Positions 7,451-17,141 are shown, numbered from the stretch's first letter. The stretch is 37,293 bases of DNA from Desulfamplus sp. (GCA_015232465.1 JADFZO010000025.1:1-37293), one strand, 5' to 3'. Notes: generated by a model not told the origin, from the letters alone. Numbers and translations: made by a program.

Positions 7451-8347
7451 TTAGTTTACTGAATCTAAAACTTTTTTCATAAAAAATTTAATATTACCGT
7501 CTGAAGATAACCTAATTGGTGAATCTACAATCTTTTTTGCAATCTCTTCAAATGCCCGTGATGACGGAGACTCTGGGGCATAATCCATAACAGTACTTCT
7601 ATTTAAAACAGCCTTTTGCAGCTTAGGATCAGATGGGATATTGCCCAAATACTCCAAAACCACATTTTTAAGAAAACGACCAATAGCAGTGTCAAGTGTT
7701 GCATAGACATTTTTAGCATCTTGCTTTGAACTTACCACATTAACAAGTAGTTTAAAATACTTTGTGCCATATTCCTGAGACATAACCTTCATCAATGCGT
7801 ATGCATCTGTAATTGAGGTTGGCTCTCGTGTTGCAATAACAATACACTCATCTGCAGCAGCGTTAAAATATAAGACATTAGATGAGATGCCAGCACCAGT
7901 GTCAAGCAGGATAATATCTGCCATATTCTCAAGTGTCTCAAACTCAGTCAGAAGATTTAACCGCTCACCATGAGTCAGTTGGGTAAGATTTGCAAACCCT
8001 GATCCACCAGCAATAATATTTACCCCATGGTGAGTTTTAACCATAACCTCATGAAGAGTTCGCTCACCGCTGATAACATGGCTTATATTATACTTTGGTC
8101 GAAGGTTGAATATAATATCAATATTTGCAAGCCCCACATCAGCATCAACAATAACTACCCTTTTGCCAAGTGCATTAAGAGCAATTGCAAGGTTGCCGAC
8201 TGTATTTGTTTTTCCTACACCACCTTTGCCGCTGGTAACTGATATGACCCTTGGAACACGCCGACTGCCACCAGAAGCGATGGTGGGCACTTTTTTTGTA
8301 AAAGAGTCGTTATTTACAATACTTCTTAGTCCGCTCGCCTGATCCAC
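7451..8347 (-). CDS. flhG: Flagellar number regulator FlhG (FleN), MinD-like ATPase
   Basis: A 298-residue MinD/ParA-type ATPase. The deviant Walker A motif SGKGGVGKT lies at residues 39-47 after an N-terminal linker; this N-terminal extension contains a short segment of the kind that in known FlhG binds FlhF. Further family features are VDADVGLANIDI (about 68-79) and LLDTGAGIS (about 146-154), and a C-terminal segment that could be the membrane-targeting helix. FlhG limits flagellar number and counteracts FlhF. It is encoded 54 bases downstream of flhF and 31 bases upstream of fliA, which suits polar or defined flagellation. An AAGGAG ribosome site precedes the ATG. Confidence 0.95.
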   Translation of the reverse strand: MDQASGLRSIVNNDSFTKKVPTIASGGSRRVPRVISVTSGKGGVGKTNTVGNLAIALNALGKRVVIVDADVGLANIDIIFNLRPKYNISHVISGERTLHEVMVKTHHGVNIIAGGSGFANLTQLTHGERLNLLTEFETLENMADIILLDTGAGISSNVLYFNAAADECIVIATREPTSITDAYALMKVMSQEYGTKYFKLLVNVVSSKQDAKNVYATLDTAIGRFLKNVVLEYLGNIPSDPKLQKAVLNRSTVMDYAPESPSSRAFEEIAKKIVDSPIRLSSDGNIKFFMKKVLDSVN

Positions 8348-8401
8348 TTTTTTATCTCCTTAAAATAGTATCGCTTTAAACCTTTATTATCTATTTTTAG
8401 A

Positions 8402-9652
8402 TTACTTTCCCTTTTCTGCTCCGCTCTGCTCGGATCCCAACATGATACTCAAAAGGTCTCTGGTATCAGGGATAATTAGGTCTTCTGGCACTCGTTGTCC
8501 ATTGGTAATTATAGATACTGGAAGCTGCAAATCGTTTATCTGATCAAAAATTTTACCACAACGCCTTGTCTCATCTATCTTTGTGAAAACATAAGTCTCA
8601 GGATTTAAACGTGAAAATGAGTTTACAGCCTCCCTCATATCTAAGAAACCTGTGGTTACACTCAAAACCAAATGAACAGAGATTTTATGCTCTCCTCGTA
8701 TAACTTCAGAAAACTCCTTCATTCTTTGGGTGTCAGAGTGGCTATGTCCAGCAGTGTCGATAAGCACAATATCCATGTTTGCCATCTTGTTAAGAGCACG
8801 AATAAAATCATCTTGATTAAAGGCTGCAATGCACAAAAGACCCATTATTGATGCGTAGGCTTTTAGCTGTTCAAATGCACCGATACGGTAGTTGTCAATT
8901 GAGATTAGCCCAACACGTTTTTGTCTTTTTATGCTTAAATCTGCTGCAAGTTTTGCTATTGTTGTTGTCTTTCCAACACCTGTTGGACCAACAAAGGCGG
9001 CTATTTGAGGCATACCAGAGGAGTCAATCGCTCTTGAAAATATATCGCGAGTATGAATATCTTTCATGCACTCTCGTATAACATACTTTTTTAGTGGCTG
9101 AACAATGCCTCTATGACGCGACAAATCGCTCTCCATTCCCATTGATGCCCTTTGAAGAATAAGGTGTGCCCGCTTTTCTGAAATTCCAGCACGAAGAAGA
9201 GAGGCTAAAATACCAGCAGACTCTGTGTGGTTAGATAAAATAGACTCCATACCGCTACCAAATCCAACAAGCGATATTAAATCTTTAATATTTATAAGCT
9301 CATCAATTATAGAGGCATCTAAAGCTGAATCTCCGCTATTTAGGGCATCATTTTTAGATCGGTTTGAAGATAAATTTTTGTGTGATAATGAGGATAAGAT
9401 AGAGTCAGCCGTTACTCTGCTACTGATATTTGAGCCACTCTCGTCAATTTTTGACTCTGGTTGATTATTATTAGGGGTAGGGGTCTTTGGAGCTGCCTCA
9501 ACCTCAAATATATCATTTGAGTAGGGGTCTCGTGGACTTTTAGGGATTCGCCTTGTTGCAAGAATCATCGCATCAGGTCCAAGCTCCTCTTTTATGTCAG
9601 CCAAAGCCTTTTGAATACTGCGGGCTTTATATGTCTTTACGTTATTGTTCAT
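8402..9652 (-). CDS. flhF: Flagellar biosynthesis GTPase FlhF (SRP-type GTPase)
   Basis: A 416-residue protein with an N-terminal B domain and linker (about 1-130), an N-like helical domain (about 135-215) and an SRP-type G domain (about 216-400). G-domain motifs are GPTGVGKTT at 222-230 (G1), DTAGH at 299-303 (G3) and TKID at 357-360 (G4). FlhF places the flagellum at the cell pole and works in a pair with FlhG. The start overlaps the flhA stop by four bases (9649-9652), so the two are translationally coupled. The N-terminal MNNNVKTYKARSIQKAL is typical of the family. Confidence 0.96.
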   Translation of the reverse strand: MNNNVKTYKARSIQKALADIKEELGPDAMILATRRIPKSPRDPYSNDIFEVEAAPKTPTPNNNQPESKIDESGSNISSRVTADSILSSLSHKNLSSNRSKNDALNSGDSALDASIIDELINIKDLISLVGFGSGMESILSNHTESAGILASLLRAGISEKRAHLILQRASMGMESDLSRHRGIVQPLKKYVIRECMKDIHTRDIFSRAIDSSGMPQIAAFVGPTGVGKTTTIAKLAADLSIKRQKRVGLISIDNYRIGAFEQLKAYASIMGLLCIAAFNQDDFIRALNKMANMDIVLIDTAGHSHSDTQRMKEFSEVIRGEHKISVHLVLSVTTGFLDMREAVNSFSRLNPETYVFTKIDETRRCGKIFDQINDLQLPVSIITNGQRVPEDLIIPDTRDLLSIMLGSEQSGAEKGK

Positions 9653-11745
9653 TTATTAATGTTCACCTTTCCGCCTGCCTGAAGATTAATGTCATCAACA
9701 ATCTCAGCATGCGATACAACAAAAACTGAGGGCAGAGCATGTTCAATAAGTTTTCTAAAGTGGCGGCGTAATGCAGGAGAACACATGACCACCGGCTGAA
9801 TATCCATTGCAATCTGTTTTTCAACTTCAGCACTTAAAGACTGAACAATCTGTTCTACTACCTGCGGTTCAATTGCAAGATATGAACCATGTTCAGTATG
9901 TTTTATATTTTTAGTTAGCATCTCTTCAAGGTTGCGATCAATAGTTATAACTTGAAGTACCTTATTTGGCTGAATATAGGGGGCAAGCATACCTTTTGCG
10001 ATTTTCTGCCTTACATACTCAGTCAAAAGATCAGGGTCTTTGCTCATTGGGGCGTAATCTGCAAGTGTCTCAACGATTGTTAAAAGATCACGAATTGATA
10101 TTCTCTCACGCAAAAGATTTTGAAGAACCTTTTGAACCATTCCAAGAGACATAAGTGCAGGAATTAGCTCTTCAACAGCCTTTGGGTTAGACTTTGCAAT
10201 GTTGTCCATAAGGTGCTGAACCTCTTGACGACCAAGCAGCTCGTATGCATTTTTACGAATAATTTCAGTAAGATGAGTCGCAACAACTGTGGAGTTATCA
10301 ACAACTGTGTAACCTGAAAATTTTGCCTCATCTTCTCGCTCCTTAGGTATCCAAAGTGCAGGAAGATGAAATGCTGGCTCTGTAGTTGGAATGCCATCAA
10401 TACCACCAGCAACACCACCAGGATCCATAGCAAGCAGATGGTTGATCATAAGCTCACTTCCAGCAGCCTCAACTCCTTTGATTAAAATACGATACTGGGC
10501 AGCACTTAACTGCAAGTTATCTCTGATATGAATTGGCGGGATAATAATACCCATTTCAGTTGCAAATTGTCGTCTTATTGCCTTTATTCTGCCAAGCAGC
10601 ATACCATCTTGCTGTTTATCAACAAGTGGAATAAGACCATAACCAACCTCTAACTCGATAGTATCAACATTTAAAAGATGCTCAACATCGTCTGGAGAGC
10701 CAGGCGCCTCTGGGGTCTCTGAATCTGAGGTTGTGGTTTCTGACTCATCATCTTTAGGTTTTGCATCTCTTAAAAAATACCATGTTCCAGTAGCAAGAGT
10801 AACTGCAAGCGTCATAAAAGGAAAAGCTGGAAGACCGGGAACAAGCCCTAAACAAAAAACAATTACAGAGCCTATATAAACAGGGGTAGGACTTGATAAA
10901 AGATGTCCGACAAAATCTTTACCCATACGGTTTTCAGAACCAGCTCTTGAGACTAAAAGACCAGCCGAAGTTGAGATCAAAAGTGCTGGAATCTGAGAGA
11001 CAAGACCATCTCCAACTGTAAGAAGTGTGTAGTTGGTTAGAGCCTCCATAACAGGCATACCCTGCTGAAGAACCCCAATTATAAAGCCCGCTCCAATATT
11101 GATAATCGTGATAATTATACCAGCAACTGCATCTCCACTTACAAATTTACTTGCACCGTCCATAGCCCCATGAAACTCAGACTCTCTTGCAATTGCCTTT
11201 CTGCGTCTCTTTGCCTCAGCCTCATCAATCATGCCAGCATTTAAATCAGCATCTATTGCCATCTGTTTGCCCGGCATAGCATCAAGTGTAAAACGAGCTG
11301 CAACCTCTGCAATACGCCCCGCACCTTTGGTTATAACCATAAAGTTGATAAGTACCAATATTATAAAAATTATGAGTCCAACAACATAGTTACCACCAAC
11401 AACAAAATTTCCAAACGACATAATGATTGCACCAGCAGCAAGAGGTCCTTCGCTTCCATGCAAGAGGATCATGCGGGTTGTGCCAATATTTAATGCAAGG
11501 CGAAATAGCGTAAGAACAAGAAGAAGAGATGGAAAAATAGCAAAATCAAGAGGCTCTTTGGTGTACATGGTTGTGATTAGGACAATTACAGCCATTGTAA
11601 TATTTAGTGCAAGAAAAAAGTCGAGTAAAATTGCAGGCAGAGGCAAGATCATAGCCATTAAGATAGAGACCATTGCAAGAACCATTACAATATCAGATGA
11701 CTCTTTTTTTAAAGTTTGAAGAATTCCAGTAGTCTCTTCAGCCAT
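9649..11745 (-). CDS. flhA: Flagellar export gate protein FlhA
   Basis: I place the start at the ATG at 11743-11745 (protein beginning MAEETTGIL), because a strong GAGGAGGAGGG ribosome site sits just before it at 11749-11759. The longer frame from 11796 adds 17 residues and has only a weak site. The resulting 698 residues match the usual FlhA length of about 690. Residues about 18-320 form a multi-span membrane domain with the FHIPEP signature region ARFTLDAMPGKQMAIDADL; the rest is the cytoplasmic ring domain that docks export substrates and chaperones. FlhA is the proton-driven export gate. It is followed by flhF with a four-base overlap and preceded by flhB, whose stop is 91 bases upstream of the chosen start. 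Confidence 0.97.
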   Translation of the reverse strand: MAEETTGILQTLKKESSDIVMVLAMVSILMAMILPLPAILLDFFLALNITMAVIVLITTMYTKEPLDFAIFPSLLLVLTLFRLALNIGTTRMILLHGSEGPLAAGAIIMSFGNFVVGGNYVVGLIIFIILVLINFMVITKGAGRIAEVAARFTLDAMPGKQMAIDADLNAGMIDEAEAKRRRKAIARESEFHGAMDGASKFVSGDAVAGIIITIINIGAGFIIGVLQQGMPVMEALTNYTLLTVGDGLVSQIPALLISTSAGLLVSRAGSENRMGKDFVGHLLSSPTPVYIGSVIVFCLGLVPGLPAFPFMTLAVTLATGTWYFLRDAKPKDDESETTTSDSETPEAPGSPDDVEHLLNVDTIELEVGYGLIPLVDKQQDGMLLGRIKAIRRQFATEMGIIIPPIHIRDNLQLSAAQYRILIKGVEAAGSELMINHLLAMDPGGVAGGIDGIPTTEPAFHLPALWIPKEREDEAKFSGYTVVDNSTVVATHLTEIIRKNAYELLGRQEVQHLMDNIAKSNPKAVEELIPALMSLGMVQKVLQNLLRERISIRDLLTIVETLADYAPMSKDPDLLTEYVRQKIAKGMLAPYIQPNKVLQVITIDRNLEEMLTKNIKHTEHGSYLAIEPQVVEQIVQSLSAEVEKQIAMDIQPVVMCSPALRRHFRKLIEHALPSVFVVSHAEIVDDINLQAGGKVNINK

Positions 11746-11835
11746 TTTGCCCTCCTCCTCTAAGGGAATTTGACGGGTACGCCAAAAAAATGACATATCT
11801 TAACCTGACATTAACAGTTACCAGTCAGAGATTAA

Positions 11836-12906
11836 TTAGAGCTTTTTCCCCTTTAGTTTATAGACATAGGCAAGAAGTTCAGCCACAGCTTGAAAGAGCT
11901 CTGCAGGAACTGTCTGACCTATATCAACCATTGAATACAAGTTTCGAGCCAACTCTCTATTTTCAACAAGAGGTACTCCAGACTCCTCAGCAACCCTTCG
12001 TATATTAGCAGCAACTGCTCCAGAGCCTTTAGCAAGAACTGTAGGGGCTTGCATTGTCATGCCATCATACTTTATAGCAACAGCAAGGCGTGTTGGGTTA
12101 GTTACAACAACATCAGCTTTAGGCACATCAGCCATCATTCTTTGGCGTGCAGCTTGAGCTTGAATCTGCCTAATTTTAGATTTAACCATAGGATCGCCCT
12201 CAGTCTGCTTAAACTCATCTTTGACCTCCTGTTTGGTCATCTTCTGATCTTCAAGAAATTTCCATTTTTGATAGGCATAATCAAGAATAGCAAGAATAGC
12301 CATAACCAATAAAACTTTTATCACAATGTTAAACGATAGCTTCATTATGTAGTAAAGAATAAAGCCAATACTGTTGTCATATAGCCTTATGATGTTATTT
12401 AGCTCATTTTTAACAGCAAGATAGGCAACCAAAAAGACAATTGCAAGTTTAAGAACGCTTTTGACAAGTTCAAACAAAGATTGCATTGAAAATATTCGGG
12501 TAAAACCAGCAAGTGGATTTATCTTTGAGAGTTTAGGCTCAATAGATTCCCAAGAGACATGAAATCCCACCTGAAATATTGTAGATGCAATAGCCGCAAT
12601 AAATACAGCAGCCAGTATTGGTATTAAGATCATAAACATAATCTCTGAGTATTTAAAAAAGATATTAATAACATCACTATCTGTAAACGAGGGAACCCCT
12701 TCAAATCGTAAGGTGTGATCCAGAATGGCAAGAAAGTCTTTATATATCATTGATGCAAAGGCACGAAGAGCAATAACTCCAGCAAGCAGCACAAAGACAG
12801 AGGGTATCTCCATACTTTTTGCAACCTGCCCTTGCTCTCTTGCTTTTTGAAGTTTCCTCGAGGAGGCATCTTCGGTCTTCTCGCCACCACCCGGAGCTTC
12901 AGCCAT
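11836..12906 (-). CDS. flhB: Flagellar export switch protein FlhB (NPTR in place of NPTH)
   Basis: A 356-residue protein of normal FlhB length. The N-terminus has the family signature GGEKTEDASSRKLQKAREQG, then membrane segments at about 35-215 and a cytoplasmic C-terminal domain. FlhB is cleaved between Asn and Pro of an NPTH motif, which helps switch export from hook to filament. Here the site reads N270-P271-T272-R273 (codon CGC, plus-strand gcg around 12079), so the His is Arg. The Asn and Pro needed for cleavage are present. The gene follows fliR by four bases and precedes flhA. Confidence 0.97.
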   Translation of the reverse strand: MAEAPGGGEKTEDASSRKLQKAREQGQVAKSMEIPSVFVLLAGVIALRAFASMIYKDFLAILDHTLRFEGVPSFTDSDVINIFFKYSEIMFMILIPILAAVFIAAIASTIFQVGFHVSWESIEPKLSKINPLAGFTRIFSMQSLFELVKSVLKLAIVFLVAYLAVKNELNNIIRLYDNSIGFILYYIMKLSFNIVIKVLLVMAILAILDYAYQKWKFLEDQKMTKQEVKDEFKQTEGDPMVKSKIRQIQAQAARQRMMADVPKADVVVTNPTRLAVAIKYDGMTMQAPTVLAKGSGAVAANIRRVAEESGVPLVENRELARNLYSMVDIGQTVPAELFQAVAELLAYVYKLKGKKL

Positions 12907-12910
12907 AAGA

Positions 12911-13699
12911 TTAACCTCCTGCAGCCCAGAAAAATAGTGATAAAAATAGAGCTTTTATTGAGCTAACATAATCTCTTGTAACCATCTTCATAATCTCAAG
13001 TGAGAATCCAAACAGCATAAGTCCTACAAGTATTTGAAACGGAAAGGCTACAGCCATTATGTTCATCTGAGGTGAAAATTTACCAGTCAGACCAAGTGCA
13101 ATATTGGTAAATAGGAGCGAGGCAATAACAGGAGCACCAATTTTGATTGCAAGAACAAAAAGAAGAGTTCCCTGTTCAGTCAGCTTATCAAGAATAACCT
13201 GCTGAAAAATAAAGGTGCCCGGGGGAATCAGCTCAAAGCTCTCTATAATACATAAAATTACAATGTGATGACCATTAAAAAGGAGGAAAACTAAAATTGT
13301 AGTCCAATAGCTTATCTCTTCAAGCACAGAGACATTTGCACCAGTTAATGGATCAATCACATTGACCATAGAAAAACCCATCTGAAACCCAATAATTTGC
13401 CCTGCAAACTGTATTGCACCAAGAAAAAATCTTACACATAAAGAGAGCATCAATCCAACCATAAGCTCAGTAAAGATAAGCAGTCCAGTTCCAATAACAG
13501 TCTCTGGAAATAGTGAAGAGTCAAGATTAACAACAGAGTAGAGCAAAAGAGATAAAACCATGCAAAAGGCTGCTTTTACAACTCGCGGAACTATTTTTGT
13601 GGAAAAGATGGGGAGCATAAATAGGACAACGCTAAATCTTGCAAGAACAAGCAGATAAACCTTAAACTCATCAACATTGTAAAGATTTAATATAGGCAT
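12911..13699 (-). CDS. fliR: Flagellar export gate protein FliR
   Basis: A 262-residue, strongly hydrophobic protein with about six membrane spans, the usual length and pattern of FliR. Recognisable segments are GQIIGFQMGFSMVNVIDP and the C-terminal IMAVAFPFQILVGLMLFGFS. Together with FliP and FliQ it forms the core export gate in the inner membrane. It is encoded 29 bases after fliQ and four bases before flhB, in the conserved fliPQR-flhB order. Confidence 0.95.
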   Translation of the reverse strand: MPILNLYNVDEFKVYLLVLARFSVVLFMLPIFSTKIVPRVVKAAFCMVLSLLLYSVVNLDSSLFPETVIGTGLLIFTELMVGLMLSLCVRFFLGAIQFAGQIIGFQMGFSMVNVIDPLTGANVSVLEEISYWTTILVFLLFNGHHIVILCIIESFELIPPGTFIFQQVILDKLTEQGTLLFVLAIKIGAPVIASLLFTNIALGLTGKFSPQMNIMAVAFPFQILVGLMLFGFSLEIMKMVTRDYVSSIKALFLSLFFWAAGG

Positions 13700-13728
13700 A
13701 TCAGCGTCATAAAGGGCAGGTTATTTAA

Positions 13729-13998
13729 TCATTTTATGTAGAGCGGTATATTTTCAATAATGCGTCTTGTGTATTCGGTAAATGTCTCAAGCATCCAAGG
13801 GGCAAAAAATAGAAGTCCAGCAAAAACAGCGATTATTTTAGGGACAAAAGAGAGCGTCATCTCTTGAATAGATGTTACAGCTTGAAAGACGCTTACTATA
13901 AGCCCCACAATCAAACCAAGCATAAGCATTGGCATAGAGATCATCAATGTCATCATAATAGCCTCTTTTGCAAACTCAATTATAAATTCTGGAGTCAT
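13729..13998 (-). CDS. fliQ: Flagellar export gate protein FliQ
   Basis: An 89-residue protein with two membrane spans (about 14-40 and 52-75). It has the FliQ core MLGLIVGLIVSVFQAVTSIQEMTLSF with the downstream P-K segment. FliQ wraps the FliPR gate in several copies. Length and position between fliP (11 bases upstream) and fliR are typical. Confidence 0.95.
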   Translation of the reverse strand: MTPEFIIEFAKEAIMMTLMISMPMLMLGLIVGLIVSVFQAVTSIQEMTLSFVPKIIAVFAGLLFFAPWMLETFTEYTRRIIENIPLYIK

Positions 13999-14009
13999 AT
14001 TATTATCCC

Positions 14010-14798
14010 TTAAAAAGTTATCCCAAAGCTCTTCATCATTGAGCCAATAAGAAGATTCCAGCCATCTACAAGTACAAAGAGCATCAGCTTAAAGGGCATG
14101 GAGATCATAACAGGCGGAAGCATCATCATACCCATTGCAAGCAGAACAGAAGAGACAACCATATCAATTACTAAAAATGGAACATACAAGATAAATCCAA
14201 GTATAAAGGCTGTTTTAAGCTCGCTTATAACGTAAGCTGGTATAAGAATTAAAAGGGAGACACTATCTCTATTTTCAGGTTTTGCAACCTTTGCCCCTTT
14301 TACAAACATAGCAATATCAGCCTCACGCGTGTTGACTAAAAGATAATTTCTTATTGGAATTTGAGCCTCATGGAAAGCCTCCTGATAGCTGATTCTATTT
14401 TCAAGATAGGGGTTTAACGCTTTGTCGTAAATCTCTTGTCCCACTGGTCGCATTATAAAAAAGGTCATAAATAGAGCCAACCCCACTATTACCTGATTTG
14501 GCGGACTTGTTTGAGTTCCAATTGCCTGTCTTAAAAAGTGAAAAACAACAATAATTCTGGTAAATGGTGTCATCAAGATTAAAATAGATGGGGCAAGGCT
14601 AAGAATTGTCAGAAGAGCTACAATCTCAAGCACAACAGCAACATCTTCAGGTGTTGTTGCTGGCTCAAGACCGATTTTCAGTGATGGGATTGGAAATGTT
14701 ACTGAATAGGCAACTTCAGGCGATAGTGAGATAAAAGTGGCAGCAGCCAAAAGAGTCAAAAGAGAGAGTGTCAAAATTTTGACAAGTTTAGCTCCCAT
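14010..14798 (-). CDS. fliP: Flagellar export gate protein FliP
   Basis: A 262-residue protein with a signal peptide-like N-terminus (about 1-32) and the family core segments TRIIVVFHFLRQAIGTQTSP (about 79-98) and MMLPPVMISMPFKLMLFVLVD near the end. FliP forms the pentameric part of the FliPQR gate. An AAGGAG ribosome site precedes the ATG, and the start overlaps the fliO stop region by 11 bases (14788-14798), which suggests coupled translation. Confidence 0.96.
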   Translation of the reverse strand: MGAKLVKILTLSLLTLLAAATFISLSPEVAYSVTFPIPSLKIGLEPATTPEDVAVVLEIVALLTILSLAPSILILMTPFTRIIVVFHFLRQAIGTQTSPPNQVIVGLALFMTFFIMRPVGQEIYDKALNPYLENRISYQEAFHEAQIPIRNYLLVNTREADIAMFVKGAKVAKPENRDSVSLLILIPAYVISELKTAFILGFILYVPFLVIDMVVSSVLLAMGMMMLPPVMISMPFKLMLFVLVDGWNLLIGSMMKSFGITF

Positions 14799-15117
14799 TT
14801 GTTAAATCTCCTTTTTCAGTCAATGTATCTTTGTAGCTCACACTTTGGTTATCTTTAATGGTGGCAATGGTTTGGATATTTTGCGAAGTTACCCCAATTA
14901 GAAGCGTTTTACCCATAACCTCCATTAAAACAACCTTCTCTCTTGGCGAAAAGTGGTGCAGTGCCAAAATCTTAATATGGTCATGTCGAGAGTTGATAAT
15001 TCTAAGGTGTGAAAATCGTTTGAGCAGATATAAAATAGATACAAGAAATAGTATCACAAAGAGAAGCACGCCCCCTGTTTTAAAAAATGCTGCCCAAATG
15101 TCAGTGGAGTGTTCCAT
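14788..15117 (-). CDS. fliO: Flagellar protein FliO
   Basis: A 109-residue protein with a short N-terminus, one membrane span at about 13-29 (GVLLFVILFLVSILYLL) and a small cytoplasmic domain with the FliO pattern IKILALHHFSPREKVVLMEVMGKTLLIGV. FliO helps FliP assemble. It starts one base after the fliN stop and overlaps fliP, matching the conserved fliN-fliO-fliP order. Confidence 0.9.
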   Translation of the reverse strand: MEHSTDIWAAFFKTGGVLLFVILFLVSILYLLKRFSHLRIINSRHDHIKILALHHFSPREKVVLMEVMGKTLLIGVTSQNIQTIATIKDNQSVSYKDTLTEKGDLTNGS

Positions 15118-15118
15118 A

Positions 15119-15445
15119 TTAGTTTGTCAAACTTTTAACTCTATCCATAGGTGTTATGATGTCAGTCAGACGCACACCAAACTTTTCATTAACAACAACC
15201 ACTTCACCGCGTGCAATCAATTTGCGGTTAATATAGACCTCAAGAGGCTCGCCAGCAAGTTTATTCAACTCCACAATAGAACCCTGACTAAGCTGCAACA
15301 GATCATTTACTATCATCTTTGCTCTGCCAAGCTCAACAGATAGTTCAAGGGGAATATCAAGTATGAATGATAGCTCTCGCTCTCCAGACTCTTCACCAGT
15401 AGTTGCTGTTTTTATCTCCTCGTTTGTGCTATTTTGATCTGCCAT
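15119..15445 (-). CDS. fliN: Flagellar motor switch protein FliN
   Basis: A 108-residue protein of standard FliN length. An acidic N-terminal tail is followed by a C-terminal SpoA domain (about 26-105) with DIPLELSVELGR, LLQLSQGSIVELNKLAGEP and NEKFGVRLTDII. FliN makes up the lower C-ring with FliM and binds the export apparatus through FliH. It is 26 bases after fliM, and fliO follows it directly. Confidence 0.96.
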   Translation of the reverse strand: MADQNSTNEEIKTATTGEESGERELSFILDIPLELSVELGRAKMIVNDLLQLSQGSIVELNKLAGEPLEVYINRKLIARGEVVVVNEKFGVRLTDIITPMDRVKSLTN

Positions 15446-15471
15446 AATTTACACACATACTCTTTTTAATT

Positions 15472-16455
15472 TTAATATTTTAACTTTAACTTCTCTTCTA
15501 CTCTAAATGCCTGAAAACCTCTTCTTACGCCTGCATAACCTTTTATTTTGGGAAGGTCTCCAATATATCCTGTTAGCATCTCAGTTGCATCATGATCCAA
15601 CTGAATAATATCCCCTTTTTGCATGAGCCAAAGACGCTCGCCTGTTATCTCAGTTGATCCAAGTACAATTCTAAGCTCAATAGTTGATTCTAAAATAACA
15701 GACTCAAACATCTTACGCCATGCAATATCTGTCTGCTCAATCTCAGCCTGAAAACCAGATGCCAATTTTGATCTTAATGGCTCAATCATTGAGTATGGAA
15801 GACAAACAATCAAATTGCCAGCAATCTGCTCAAGCTCAATCTCAAAGCGTGTAACAATAACAAGGTCTGTAGGCAGAACTATTGCTGCAAACTGCGGATT
15901 CATCTCAGATCGCACAAGTGCTGTTTTTACCTGCTCAATAGGAGCCCATGCTGTCTCAATATTTTTAAGACATGCAACAACAACCTTTTTTGTTGCAACC
16001 TCCTCAATTACTGTAAAATCTCTACCCTCAACCCTTGCCCTGCCAGAGCCTTCACCGCCAAAAAAGGTATCGATCAGGTTATAGACAAGCTGACTCTCAA
16101 GGATAACCAATGCAAGCCCCCTAAGAGGCTCCATTCTAAAAACATGAAGACTTGTTGGAACTGGAAGGCTTCTGACAAACTCAGAAAATTTAAGGGTATC
16201 AAGCGGGTTTGCACTAACATCTACGTTGGTTTGAAGAAGGGCTGACATACTTGCTCTAAGCTCTCTTGCAAGACGCTCGTTAATGACATCAAATGTGGGC
16301 ATCCTTGCCCGAACAACTTTGTCCTGTGAAAAATCATATATAGCAACACCTTCAGTATCAACAGGTGCTTCAACCTCCTTTTCAACCTCAACCTCACCAG
16401 AATCAAGTCCTGCTAATAGACTGTCAACTTCGTCTTGGGATAGTATCTCACTCAT
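15472..16455 (-). CDS. fliM: Flagellar motor switch protein FliM
   Basis: A 327-residue protein of the usual FliM length. The N-terminal CheY-binding peptide LSQDEVDSLL is at residues 5-14, followed by an acidic linker, the CheC-like middle domain (about 35-230) with the FGGEGSGR loop, and a C-terminal SpoA domain (about 245-320). FliM receives phospho-CheY and controls rotor direction. The N-terminal peptide is closely similar to the seven repeats in the second FliL-like protein at 4901-6625. The ribosome site before the ATG is weak. Confidence 0.97.
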   Translation of the reverse strand: MSEILSQDEVDSLLAGLDSGEVEVEKEVEAPVDTEGVAIYDFSQDKVVRARMPTFDVINERLARELRASMSALLQTNVDVSANPLDTLKFSEFVRSLPVPTSLHVFRMEPLRGLALVILESQLVYNLIDTFFGGEGSGRARVEGRDFTVIEEVATKKVVVACLKNIETAWAPIEQVKTALVRSEMNPQFAAIVLPTDLVIVTRFEIELEQIAGNLIVCLPYSMIEPLRSKLASGFQAEIEQTDIAWRKMFESVILESTIELRIVLGSTEITGERLWLMQKGDIIQLDHDATEMLTGYIGDLPKIKGYAGVRRGFQAFRVEEKLKLKY

Positions 16456-16484
16456 TTATAAAAAACCCGCACCCATTGGCAACA

Positions 16485-17141
16485 TTACTGTAAAAGAAAG
16501 GCTGTAAAATAGATATTTTTTATCATGCTTGAAGGAAAAGCTCCATTTATAGCCCCAATCAAACGATACTTAAAGTTGAGCTTGCCCTCTGGAGTTCTTA
16601 ATACAAGCCATGTCATCTTTTTTGCTTCAGACTCCATTACCTTTTTAATTTTATCTTTATTAGACTCTATCTCTTTTCTTGTCTCTGGATTTATAAGCTC
16701 AACTGAAATTTTAATAGTAAGATAGTTCATCACCTCCCCATCTTGCAACCTTATTTTCTCAAATGGCTCTAAATCTACAATCTCTGGAAAATCAGGCTCA
16801 GGTGGTAAAATGGGCTTTCCATCTTTATCAAGTGCAACCTCTTCTGATTTAGCACTATCCTCTGTTTTAGTAGTCTCGCCTGTATCAACATCTTTTGGTT
16901 TTAGAAAAAAGAACCAGCCCGCAAAACCACCACCACCAATAATAAGAATTAAAAGCAAAAATATAATTATAAATTTAAGACTGAATATCCTCTTGAAAAA
17001 TGATTTTTTTACTGGTGTTGCCTCACCATCTGCATCTTTTTGAGATTCAGATGGCTGCTTTTTATCTTTAGATTTTTTCTTATCTTTAGCATCCTTATTA
17101 TCTGTATCAAGAGCTTTATCTTTTTTCTTGAATTTAAACAA
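16485..17141 (-). CDS. fliL: Flagellar basal body-associated protein FliL
   Basis: A 218-residue protein with an unusually long Lys-rich N-terminal cytoplasmic segment (about 1-50), one membrane span at about 56-77 with a Gly-rich centre (LIIGGGGFAG), an acidic linker and a periplasmic FliL domain (about 115-218) ending SSMIKNIYFTAFLLQ. FliL surrounds and supports the stator units. It sits between flgE and fliM in the normal order (21 bases after flgE, 29 before fliM). This is the canonical FliL; the one at 4901-6625 is a second, larger member. Confidence 0.93.
   Translation of the reverse strand: MFKFKKKDKALDTDNKDAKDKKKSKDKKQPSESQKDADGEATPVKKSFFKRIFSLKFIIIFLLLILIIGGGGFAGWFFFLKPKDVDTGETTKTEDSAKSEEVALDKDGKPILPPEPDFPEIVDLEPFEKIRLQDGEVMNYLTIKISVELINPETRKEIESNKDKIKKVMESEAKKMTWLVLRTPEGKLNFKYRLIGAINGAFPSSMIKNIYFTAFLLQ

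Noticed and set aside
11746-11796. Longer FlhA start at 11796
   Set aside because: The ATG at 11745 has a strong GAGGAGGAGGG site and gives the usual FlhA length; the upstream ATG has only a weak site.
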